NCBI GenBank assembly: GCA_963707275.1
Contig: CAVPPH010000001.1
Span: 372,001 to 436,000 of the forward strand
Source of the DNA: JACKBK01 sp963707275
GTDB lineage: Bacteria; Chloroflexota; Anaerolineae; JAAEKA01
Reading direction: 5' to 3'
DNA length: 64,000 nt
The notes under the pieces were generated by a model. That model ran no database searches. It was not told the origin of the DNA and saw nothing but the letters and a program-made list of their open reading frames with translations. A program made the translations under genes and the position numbers. Below are positions 47,140 through 57,905 of this stretch, in pieces. Each line of letters starts with the position of its first letter. Position 1 is the stretch's first letter.

Positions 47140-48862
47140 ATGAAACGTTTCCGTCATGTTCCCGTGCTTGTGCTGCTGCTGACGTTGCTCGTCAGCGGGA
47201 GCGTCCCTGCGGCCGCGCCGGTGATTGCCCAGGAAGCAACCACCGCGCCCAACATCGTTCTGATCCTTACCGACGACCAGGATTTGCTGCTGGGCAGCAT
47301 GGACGCCTTACCGCTGACCCGGTCGCTGATCGGCGATCAGGGTATGACCATGGAGAACTTCATGGTGCCGAACCCGCTTTGCTGCCCGGCGCGCGCCTCG
47401 TTGCTGCGCGGCCAGCACGCCCACAACACCCAGATTCTCTACAACACACCGCCATCCGGTGGTTTCCAGCGCTTTCTGGAGTTGGGACACGAGAACGCGA
47501 CTGTGGCAACTGCGCTGCATGAGGCCGGCTATCGCACCGCGCTCATGGGCAAATACCTCAACGCCTATCCTGATCCCAACGACCCAACCCACATTCCGCC
47601 TGGCTGGGACTACTGGTGGGTACCCACCACCGACAGCGCCTACAGCAGCTACAATTACACCGTCAACGACAACGGAACGCTGGTCAACTACGGCAACCAG
47701 CCGCAGGACTACATCACCGATGTGATTTCGGGCAAGGCGGTCGAGTTCATCACCAGCACCGCCAGTACGACTCCCGCGCCGCCGTTGTTCCTCATGGTGT
47801 CGGTCTACGCGCCCCACAGCCCATTCGTGCCGCCGCCTCGCTTCGCCAACGCGTTTCCCGACGCGCAGGTGCCGCGGACGCCCAACTTCAACGAGTTCGG
47901 ACATGAGCGACAAGCCGCCCTTTATGCAGGGATTCCCGCCGCTGACTGATGCCGATATCGCCTCCTTCGACAGCTATCAGCGCAAGCGGATGCAGATGCT
48001 GGCCGCCGTCGACGAGTTGGTCGCCGGGGTGATCCAGACGCTGGACGTCGAAGGTCTGCTCAGCAACACCTACGTGGTCTTCACCTCGGACAACGGCTAC
48101 CACATGGGACAACACCGCTTCGCGGCCGGTAAAGGAACGCCCTACGAGGAGGACACTCACGTGCCATTCATGGTGCGCGGGCCAGGCATACCGGCCGGCG
48201 CGACGCGTGCCGATGTAGGCGCGATCATCGATCTGGCGCCGACCTTCGCCGAGATCGCGGGCGCGACGTTGGGCGTTCCCAGCGATGGCCGCTCGATGGT
48301 GTCCCTGTGGCAAACCACCGATCCCGTTCCGTGGCGCACCGGAGTGCTGCTGGAGCACTGGCAGCCGCCGCCAACCGGAGAGCTCGACACCCGTCTGGCG
48401 CTGGAGCCACCCGATCCGTTCGACCAGCAACTCAAGGACCTGGACGTCGAGAACCCTGACTACCGGGCCATTCGCACGCCTGCCTACAAATACATCTCGC
48501 GCGGCAACATCTTCGAGCTGTACGACATGGTGAACGATCCGTACGAGATCTACAACCAGTACAACGACGCCACACCGGCCTTCAAGACGGCGCTCCAGAA
48601 TTGGCTGACCGCCCAGTACGCCTGCGCCGGGCCAACCTGCCAGACTGCCGATGCCCAGCCCGCCCCGGTCTGGAGCCTGCTCACCAACCGCGCGGACATG
48701 AACCGTGACGGGCAGGTCAATGTCGCCGACATCGTGCAGGTGGCCGGCTGTTGGCGTCAGCCGGTGACTGGCGCATGCGGCGACCGCAATGATCTGGACT
48801 ACGATGGCGACATCGACGTCGTGGACGTTCAGAAGATAGCCGCTAGCTTCAACGCGTCGTAA
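47140..48862 (+). CDS. Secreted Cys-type sulfatase with dockerin-like C-terminus (one frameshift)
   Basis: About 573 residues. A Sec signal (MKRFRHVPVLVLLLTLLVSG) is followed by the type I sulfatase fold: NIVLILTDDQD for the metal site and CCPARASLLRG, matching C-x-P-x-R-x4-G, whose first Cys would become formylglycine. Next come GKYLNAYPDPND and, after the frame correction near 47895, VVFTSDNGYHMGQHR, which carries the second metal and active-site residues. The C-terminus has two calcium-loop motifs (DMNRDGQVNVADIVQVAG and DLDYDGDIDVVDVQKIA), a dockerin-like pair. It should act outside the cell on sulfated glycans; activation needs a formylglycine-generating enzyme not seen here. It is co-directional with the glycosyltransferase cluster. 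Confidence 0.88.
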
Positions 48863-48924
48863 GATGGCACTGTCGGGAGTTTCACCGAAAGCGACCCGTG
48901 GCGTATAATTCGGTGCGCCTTAGC

Positions 48925-48959
48925 AAGTGACAGGTACTTTCCGAAAGTGCCTGTCACTT
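48925..48959. repeat. Long hairpin, possible terminator or REP
   Basis: AAGTGACAGGTACTTT (48925-48940) faces AAAGTGCCTGTCACTT (48944-48959) with a three-base loop and one mismatch. It lies between the sulfatase stop and the next gene. A few T residues follow, so it may terminate transcription. The sequence is of the AAAGTGCCTGTCACTT type that I know as a dispersed repeat. Confidence 0.55.
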
Positions 48960-49013
48960 TGTCAAATCGCTATCCACTCGCCCCACGTAGCCGGGCGACA
49001 CTAGACTGACTGT

Positions 49014-52000
49014 ATGACATCAACAGAACCGACCCAGGCCGCGGCCGGGTCACCGACACGACGGAGGCCAGCAGTCTCCCGAACCTGGGCGCTGCTGGCT
49101 CTTCTGTGGCTTTTCCAGGCGATAACCACAGCCATCTGGCTGCGGCAGGACAACCGTTATCCCATCGTGGACACGGCGGTCAACCTGGTGCGCGCCTTTC
49201 GCGTCGCCGATGTCCTGGCGCACCCCTCGCTCGACTGGATCGCGCGCATCGTTGCTGCCAGCGATGGTCAGCCGCCGCTCTACTACGTGATCACCGCGCC
49301 GCTTGTCTGGCTCTTCGGACCGGGCGCGGACTCGGCGACATTGGTCAACCTGGCGCTGCTGGCGCTGCTGTTGGTCAGCGCGGCGGGCCTGGCCGCAGGC
49401 CTGCTCGGTCGCCTCTTCAGCGCGGACGCAGATGACGCGCCGGCGCAGTCCGGTCTCGAAGCCTGGGTCGCACTGACGGCCGCAGCGGTTCTGTCGTTCC
49501 TTCCCCTCGTCTTCACGTACCAGAGGGTCTACAACCCGGTCTTTGGTCTGGCCACCGTGGTCGCGCTGACCGTGTGGCTGCTGGTTCGCTCGCAGGGCTT
49601 CGCCAGTCGCCGTCATGCTGTCGCGTTCGGTCTGGTGGCCGCCGCCGGCGTCTGGACCGCGTCCACCTTCTGGCTCTATCTGCTCTTTCCCGCGCTAATC
49701 GTGGCCGTGCAGGCCGTCCTGACGCCCCGTCCACCCGCCGCCTCGCGACGCGCTCCCAGCCGCAACCGCAGCGAGTGGCTCAGCCGCCGGCTGCGACTCG
49801 CGCCGGCCCACATCAATCTCGCACTGGCGTTTCTGCTGGCGCTGCCTGGTCTGACCTTCTTCCTGGTTTCGGACGTTCCAACTACTCAGTCGCTTTCGCC
49901 GCGCCTGGCTGGCGCCGCCCTGCTGGACGACGCGCTGGGCGGCTTCTTCCTGTTGCTGCTGCTGATCGGCGTCGTTGTGGCGGTTGGGCAGGTCGATCCG
50001 GCCTTCGCGGCCCGGCGCGCGACTGTCGTTCGGTCTGCCGCTGGCAGCGCTGGCCGGCGGCTTGCTGCTCGGCACAGCCTTCGGTGTGATGCGCACCGTC
50101 CCGGCGGTTGTGGGTCTTCTCTTGCCGCTGCTGCCGGCCGCTGCGGCGCTGATCGTTCTTTGGTGGCCGCTGCTCGCGGGCTGGATCGGACAGCGCCGTG
50201 GCGGCGAGGCGGGTGGCGCCACTGGCCGGCGGGTCGTCATCGCGCTGGCCGTGGTCTGCGCCGTGGTCGCGGCGGTCAACTTCACCGTCATCAGTTGGGG
50301 CGCGCCGGCCGCAGCGCAGACCGCCCTGCGCGCGACGCCCGCGGACGCCGACCTGCCGCTGGCCGCCGGCGCGCCGCTGCTGGCACCCGGCCGCGCGGTC
50401 GTCAACCAGTACCCGCCACAGGAGGGCCGCTGGATGGTGTCAGCCGTGGGACAGGCAGTCGCCGAGCGCTGCCCTGATGGCGAGACGTGTACGGTAGCGG
50501 TATTGTCTTGTCTACCTGCCTTCAGTCAGCAGGCCTTCGCGTATTTCGTTGCACAGGAAGGCCACGGCGACCGCCTCCAGTTCGACCCGGTGGATCCAGG
50601 CGCCAACGCCTTGCTTGCGCTGCTGGACGCCGATTTCGTGGTCGGCAAGACCGGCGAGGACGGCTGCGATCTGCAGCAAACCACCCAGGACGAGCTGCTT
50701 GTTGGCAGCCTGGGCGCGGGCGCTGGCGCGCTAGCCGGTCGCTTCGTGGATGCCGGCGTCTTCGGTCCGCTGCCCGACGGCAGCAACGCCTGGATCAGAC
50801 AACGCACCGGCGCGCTGCTGGATCAGCTGCCCTTCGACCAGCAGGTCGCGCTGCTGGAGAACGTGCTTGAGGTGACGCCCGGCAGCGACCAGGCGTTGCA
50901 GCGGCTGGCGGGGCTGTTTGATGCGGCTGGCGACACCGTGCGCGCGCTGGCGTTGCGCGAGGAAGCCGTGCAGGCCAATCCCGATGATGTGCCGGCCCGG
51001 CTGGCGCTCGGCGACCTCTATCTGCGCAACGGTCGCGTCCAGGACGCCATCGGCCAGTTCGAGACCGGCCTCAGTCTCACCAACCCGACCGACAACGCAG
51101 CGCGGCTGGAGCTATACCTGCAACTGGCCGCGGCCAACGAGGAACTGGCTCGCTGGGACGATGTCGAAAGCTACCTGCTGAAGGCGGTCGAGGCCGCCCC
51201 GGGCAGCTACGACGCCCGTACTGAGTTGGGCCGTTTCTACGTCGAGCAGGCGCGCTTCGCAGACGCTTCGCAGACGCTGCTGGAGGCCCGCCGCATCGAT
51301 CCCGACCGTACCGAGGCGTTTCTGTTGCTGGCGCGTGCCCAACTGTTGCGCAACGATCTGGCCGGCGCTGAGCAACTGTTCGAGCAGGCTCGCAGCCTCG
51401 CGCCCGGTTCTGCTGAGCCGCTGATCGTCTGGGGCGATGCGTTGCGCGCCCGGGGCGACGTGGCCGGCGCTACCGACCGCTATAGCCAGGCCGCCGAACT
51501 TGAGCCGGACAACATCATCGCCTACCTCCGCTGGGTCAACGCGCTGATCGACGGCGGCGACACCGAACAGGCTGAGCGCCTGATCACTGCCCTCACCCGT
51601 GAGAACAGCCAGTCGGCCGAGGTCATGGAAGGCGCGGGCGCGGTATTCCGCCGCCTCGGACGGGACGAGGACGCGGCGGTAGCCTTCGGCGTCGCGTTGG
51701 AACTCTCACCTGGCCGCACCAGCGCGCGCATCGACCTGGCCAGGACTTTCGTCCGGCTGGGCCGGTTGAACGTGGCTCAGGAGACGTTGGCGCAAGGGAT
51801 GGCGCTTGCGCCGGACCGGCCCGAGCTGCTGACTGCACAGGGCGATCTGCTGGCGCTGCGACGCAATTCACAGGGCGCGATTGTTGCCTACGAGGCGGCG
51901 CTGGCAGCCAACCCCGCGTACTGGCAGGCGGCCGACGGGCTTGCGCGTCTCTACCTGACGCAGGGACGGCCCGATCGGGCGCTTGACGTGGCCGCCGTCG

Positions 52001-55000
52001 CGCGTGAAACGCGGCCCGACGTGTTCCAAGTTCACGCGATCGAGGGCGATGCGCTGCGCGCGCTGGGCCGGACCGACGAGGCGCTGGACGCCTACCGCCA
52101 GGCGGCCACGCTCGCGCCGGCGCCTGACGCGGTGGATCGTGACACTGAGGCGGTCGCGAACCAGAGCCAGACTGTCTTTCTTTCTGACTTGCAGACGCGC
52201 ATCGGCAACGTCTACCTCTTGCAGCGCAACATCAGCGGCGCTGAGGCCAGCTTCAGGCGTGCGCTGAGCTACGACCCGCAACACGCGTTGGCCTACGTCG
52301 GGCTGGGGCGGATGTACCTGGCGCAGGCCAGCCAGCGGCTGCGTCAGGCCGGCGTCACCGGCATCCCTGCCGAGCCGGTTGCCGAGGATGCCAACTTTTT
52401 CAATGCTATCGATGCGTTCGAGTCGGCGCTGCTCTTCGATCCTGACAGCATCCAGGCGCAGGTCGGCTTAGGCGATCTCTATCTTGGCTACGGGCAACTG
52501 GACGCGGCCGTTGGCAGCTATCAGGAGGCGCTGCGCCGCGATCCGAGCCTCTCCGCCGTGCGTGACAAGATGTTCGGCGCGTATCTGGTGCAGGATCGGG
52601 GTGACGAAGCGGTCGGATTCTATCGGGAGCTGTTACGCCAATCGCCCGACGATGTCAATGCGCTGGCGGCCGTGGCCGATGCACTGGTTGCCAGCGGGCA
52701 GGCCGGCGAGGCCATCGATGCGATCGACCTCTTCCTGTCGCGCAACCCCGACAGCTTCGATGCGCTGATGACGCTGGGTGACCAGTTGGTCAAACTCTGT
52801 CCCGACGGTCTTGACACGACCGGCCAGCCGGCCGGCTTCGATTGCCGCACGACGCTTGAGCAGGCCATCGCTGCCTACGACCGGGCCGCGCGCGTCGATC
52901 AGACCACAGCCGCACCGCTGATCGACAAGGCGACGACCCTGCGGCTGCTGAACCGCGCCGACGAGGCCGAAACCGCCTATCGGGAAGCCATCACGAACAT
53001 CGAGGCTCTGCCCGACGGTCCCACCGGCACGCTCTACCAGGCCTACACCGGGCTGGCCCGCCTGTTGTCCGCACAGGGCCGCTACGATGAGGCTGAGGTG
53101 ATAGCCCAGCAGATCGCTACGTTGCGTCCTGACGTGTCCGCGGTGGCGATCCTGACGGGCGACCTGCTGCGCGCGCGCGGGCGGCTGGGTGAGGCGCTGA
53201 ACGCCTACGGCCAGGCCGTGCAGCTTGCGCCCGACGACGCGCTGGCCAACAGCCGCGTCGGCGACATGCAGCTTTCCACTGGCCGTCTGGCCGAGGCGCG
53301 CGCCGCCTACGAGTTGGCCCTTTCCGTCTCGCCCACCGACCGCAACAGCCGGCTGGGCATGGCGCGTACCCTGACCCAGCAGCAGACCGACCAGGAACGC
53401 ACGGCGCGCAGCGAAGCCGATCTGGCGCGCGCGCGCTCGTTGCTGGAGGAGGTGCTGGCAGCCAACCCTGACGACGCGGCGGCGCAGCTCGCGCTGGGCG
53501 ACACGCTGCTGGCGCAGGGCGAGGCGGCCGACGCGGTTGCCGCCTACCAGTCGGTGCTGGCGCAGCAGCCCGACAACGCCGCCGTCATCGACAGCCTGGC
53601 GCAGGCGCTGCTGGCCGCGGGCAGCCCTGACGATGCGCTGACCAGCTACGCGGCAGCCATCGACGCGGCCCAGTCTGACGCGGAACGGGCCCGCTGGCAG
53701 CTTGCGCGCGCCTCCACGCTGCGCAGCCTGGGCCGGCTGGACGAAGCCGAGCAGGCCTATCTCGCCGTGCAGCAGTTGACCCCTGCCGACACCACCGCCG
53801 GCCTGGCGCTGGGCAACCTCTATCTGACGCAGGGTCGCGCCGACGAGGCGGTCGCTGTCTTCCAGCAACTTACCGAGGTTGACGCAACCGACCCGCGCAT
53901 CTCGCTGGCGTTGGGAACCGCCTTTCTGCGGCAGGGCGATATCGACGCCGCGGACGAGGTCGCGCTAGCAATGGTGGCGCGCAGTCCGTCGGCCTACCAG
54001 TCCTACCTGCTGACCGGGCGGGTGGCGCAGGCACGCGACGACGCCGCGGCTGCGCTGGCCGCGCTGCGTCAGGCGGCCGCGCTGGCGCCTACCAACGGCG
54101 CATTGCAAAGCCAGGTCGGCGACGTTTTCCTGGAATCGGGCCGGCTGGACGACGCGGCGACGGCCTATAACACCGCGCTCTCGTTGGATCGCCGCAGCGT
54201 ACCCGCGCTGACCGGGATTGGACGCGTCTACCAGCGCCAGAGCCTGTATCGCCAGGCTGAGGCGTCGTTGCGTCGTGCGCTCCAGCTTGTGCCCAGCGAT
54301 CCGGGCGCGCTGTCGTCGCTGGGGCGGGTGCTGCTGGCCAGCGGTCGCGCTGCAGACGCCGTGCCTGTGCTGGAGCAGGCCGTCGAGCTTCAGGCTGCCA
54401 GTCAGGAGACTGTACCCGCTGACACGCTCACTTCACTGGCCGACGCATATCTGGCAGCGGGACAGATCGACGAGGGGTTGGCAATCTATACGGAACGTCT
54501 CGCGCTGGACCCGGAGCAGGCGCCGCTGGTCATCGCCCAGGCGCTGCTGAACGCCGGCCAGAGCGACCGCGCAGTCGAGACGATGCAGCAATACGTTGAC
54601 GACCGACCCAACGATCCCGCCGCGCTGGCGTTGCTGGGGCTGGTGTTGCGTCAGGTCGGTCGCGCCGAAGAATCGCTGGAACCGCTGGCGCAGGCGGTGG
54701 AACTTGACCCGCAGTACGCGCCAGCCATCATCCAGCAGGGCGATGCTTTGCTGGATCTGGAACGGACCATTGAAGCTGAGGAGCGCTACCGGACGGTTGT
54801 CGACCGCTTGCGAGGCACGCCCGATGCGCTACAGGCCGCGTCGCCGGCCGACCCCGCGCCGGTCTTCGAGGTCGTCGAGCCGTGGCGCGCGTGGACCGGA
54901 TTGGCGCGCGCCTTGCAGATCGAGGGTCGGCTGGACGAGGCGCTGACGCTGGCGCGTGAGGTGGAGGCGCAGCGGCCCGAGGTGCTGCAAACGCCGCTGC

Positions 55001-56718
55001 TGGTGGGTGACCTGTTGCGCGCACAGGGCGATTTCGACGCGGCCCAGCAAGCCTACGGGCGTGCGGTGGCCGTCGCGCCGCGATCCGCCGTGCCGGTGGT
55101 GCGCCAGGCCGACAGCTATCTGCGCTCTGGCGATCTGACCGACGCCCAGGAGCGGTTTGAGGCCGCTCTGAATCTTGATCCCACCAACGCCGATGCGCTG
55201 CTGGGCCTGGCGCGCGCCTATTCGCTGGCCGGCGGCGGGACGGGCGCGGTCGAGTTCCGCAAAGCTGAGGCGAGGCTCAAGGAAGCTGCCGAGTTCGCTC
55301 CGGACAACCTCAGCCCGTATCAGGCGCTGGGCGATCTCTATCTCGCCTACGACCGGCCCGAGGATGCAGTCGTGCAGTATGAACGGGCGCAGCAATTGGC
55401 GCCAGATGACTTGCTGACGCTAGGAAGGCTGGGAACAGCGCTGCTGGCTGCCGGCAAGCCCGAGGAGGCTATCGCGATCTTCCAGCAACGGGTGACCCAG
55501 TCGCCCGCCGACAAGGGCGCGCTGCTGGATCTGGCCGCGGCCTACCGCGGGATCGGGGAGTTCGATTTGGCGGAGACCGCCTACAGCCAGTTACTGGTGT
55601 TGGCGCCTGACGATTTGGGCGTCAAGATCTCGCTGGGCGACCTCTACATGGAGCGGGACGAGCCGGAGCGCGCGTTGCCGCTCTACGAGGAAGCTGCGAC
55701 GCGCGCGAGCGATCCCGATCAGCTTGCCCAGGCGCGCGATCAGTTGGGCAAAGCGGCGCTGCGGCTGGGCGACGTAACGCGCGCCGAGTTGCTGGCCGCC
55801 AGCCTGATCGAGACGCGGCCTGAGTTGGCGCGCGGCTACTTGTTGCTGGCCTCGGTGCGCGAGGTGCAGGGTGATCAGGAGGGCGCGCTGGCGATTTACA
55901 CCGACGGCGCTTCCCGAGTTGAGGATCCACTGTCGCTGCAACTGCGGGCCGGCGACCTGTTGCTGCGCCTGGGGCGAGCGCCTGAAGCGCAAACACTGCT
56001 GGAGCAAGCGGTTCGCCTCAACCCGCGCGCTCCCGAAGCGCAAATCGGTCTGGCGCTGTCTCACATTGCCCAGGCTGACGATCTGCGGGCGCTGCGCTTT
56101 GAGTGGGCCAGAGGCGCGCTGCAGACTGCCTTGCAGCTCGATCCAAACTCGGCGGCGGCCTACAGCGCACAGGGCGACCTGATGATGGCCTACGACCGCG
56201 CCCGGGAGGCAGCCGACTCCTACCAGAAGGCTCTCGAGATGCGCGCCAGCCAGACCGACGACACGGTGATCCGTGTCAAGCTGGCCAACGCCTACGCGGC
56301 CAGCGGGCAGTGGGAGCCGGCTTTGCAGGAATATCAGCGGGTTGCCGTCGCCAACCCCGACGACCTGGGATTGCAGATGTCGCTGGCCAACGCCTATCGC
56401 CAGGCCGGTCGCCAGCCGCAGGCGCTCCAGGAATACCAGCGGATTGCCCAGCTCGCGCCGGACTATCCCTTCGCTTATATCAAGCAGGGCGAACTGCTGG
56501 ACGAGACGGGCTTGGAGACCCAGGCGCTGGCGGCCTACGAGGCCGCGGTGCAGGCTGCACCTGACAGCGTGGATGCCGTTCTGACGCTGGCTACCGCTTA
56601 CCGTCGCCGCGGCATGGTCGACGAGGCGATTGCGATGCTCGAGCGCGGGTTGCAGCTTGATCCGACCCGCGAGGGCGCGCGCGAGGCGCTGGAGCGTCTG
56701 AAGGGAGGCGGCAAATGA
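49014..56718 (+). CDS. Giant GT-C membrane protein fused to a very long TPR array, copy E (one frameshift)
   Basis: About 2,567 residues after correcting one base near 50000-50030, which joins VVVAVGQVDPAF to RLSFGLPLAALAGG. The N-terminal polytopic part (about 20-420) resembles GT-C copy B: IWLRQDNRYPIVDTAVNL, GQPPLYYVITAPLVWLFG and ISWGAPAA. It lacks the D-E pair of copies A, C and D. After an extracytoplasmic region the rest, about 2,000 residues, is back-to-back TPR units of 34 residues, for example PDDVPARLALGDLYLRNGR, which leaves room for roughly 55 repeats. The end carries the tail shared by all fusions (PDYPFAYIKQGELLDETG). The gene overlaps the next TPR gene by ATGA. A scaffold or length-measuring role is inferred. 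Confidence 0.85.
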
Positions 56719-57899
56719 GACGCTGGCTACCTGCGCTGATCCTTGCTGGCGTTGTCATGCTGCTGCTGGCTGTCTCGCTGGTGCAGCCATTGCGGCAGGC
56801 CGCGGTCGCCCGCCAGATGCGGGCCGCGCTGGTGAAGCCACTGGCCGCACTGGATGTGCCCGGCATCTACGCGTTGGGGCGGGTCGTCGACACGACGGAC
56901 GGCGGACGGCTGCGGCAGGTCGCCGAGCGCGCGGCCGCTGCCGGCAATTTGCGGTCCGCTGGCATCGCGTTGGGATCTGCAGGCGACTACCCGGCGGCGC
57001 AGCAAACCCTGGAGCAGGCGCTGGCCGGCGATCCGGGCGACCTGTTTGCGTCGCTGGCGCTGGGCAATGTGCTGGACGCGCAAGGCGACACCGCGGCGGC
57101 CCAGGCGCGCTGGCAGCCCATCGACGCCCATCAGGCGCTGGCGATCCAGTTACACCGCACCGGCAGCGCTATTTCCAACGCCGGCAACCGCGAGCGCGCC
57201 AAGGTGCTGCTGGAGCAGGCGCTAGTCATCGATCCGACCAATCCCAACCCGCCTTACACGCTGGCGGGCTATTATTGGGCAGACGATCGTGAGCGTTCGG
57301 TCGCGCTCTATCGGAGCGCCCTGGCAGCCGGCGGGCTGGAGTCGTTCTTTCAGCACTTCGCCGAAGGCCGCGTGGCGCTGACGGACGGCCAGTTGGAGGA
57401 AGCGGCCAGCGCTTTTGAAGGCGCTCTGGCTGCGCGGCCCGATCACGTCGAGACGTTGACGGCGCTGGCGAGCGTGCTGGACAGGCTGGGCCGGCCGGAT
57501 GAGGCGATCCAGTATTTTCAGCGCGCGGCGGCGTTGGCGCCTGATCCGTTCCGCAGCTTGCTGGAGATGGGGGATCTGCTTCTGGAGCAGGGGTCATACG
57601 GTGAGGCGATCCAGGCGCTGCGCGAGGCGGTCAAGCTGCGGGCCGATCGTCACAACGCGTTCGCGCTGCTGGCGCAGGCCTACGCGGGCGACGGGCAATC
57701 TGAGCAGGCGGTCCTGGCCTGGCAACAGGCGATCACGCTCAGCCCAGACAACGCGTTCTACCGCGTTCAGCTTGGCGACGCGCTGCGGGCGTCCGGGAAT
57801 GAGGCTGCCGCGATTGAGGCGTATCAGCAGGCGTTGCAGATCAACCCCGACAGCGACTATGCGCGCCGGCAGTTGCGGGCGTTGGGCGTGGCGCCGTGA
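56715..57899 (+). CDS. Membrane-anchored TPR protein
   Basis: A 394-residue protein with one N-terminal membrane helix (LPALILAGVVMLLLAVSLV) and no GT-C domain, followed by about ten TPR-like units (AGDYPAAQQTLEQALAGDPGD and so on) probably facing outside. The start ATG 56715 overlaps the stop of the giant TPR gene (ATGA), suggesting coupled translation. It is followed by the flippase gene after six bases. By position it could be an adaptor between the TPR-bearing transferases and the flippase, which is inference only. Confidence 0.85.
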   Translation: MRRWLPALILAGVVMLLLAVSLVQPLRQAAVARQMRAALVKPLAALDVPGIYALGRVVDTTDGGRLRQVAERAAAAGNLRSAGIALGSAGDYPAAQQTLEQALAGDPGDLFASLALGNVLDAQGDTAAAQARWQPIDAHQALAIQLHRTGSAISNAGNRERAKVLLEQALVIDPTNPNPPYTLAGYYWADDRERSVALYRSALAAGGLESFFQHFAEGRVALTDGQLEEAASAFEGALAARPDHVETLTALASVLDRLGRPDEAIQYFQRAAALAPDPFRSLLEMGDLLLEQGSYGEAIQALREAVKLRADRHNAFALLAQAYAGDGQSEQAVLAWQQAITLSPDNAFYRVQLGDALRASGNEAAAIEAYQQALQINPDSDYARRQLRALGVAP

Positions 57900-57905
57900 G
57901 ACATC

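Noticed and set aside
49975..56718. Separate TPR gene starting at an internal TTG
   Set aside because: The membrane-domain sequence continues directly from the upstream frame after a one-base correction, and the paralogue at 35977 has both parts in one protein.
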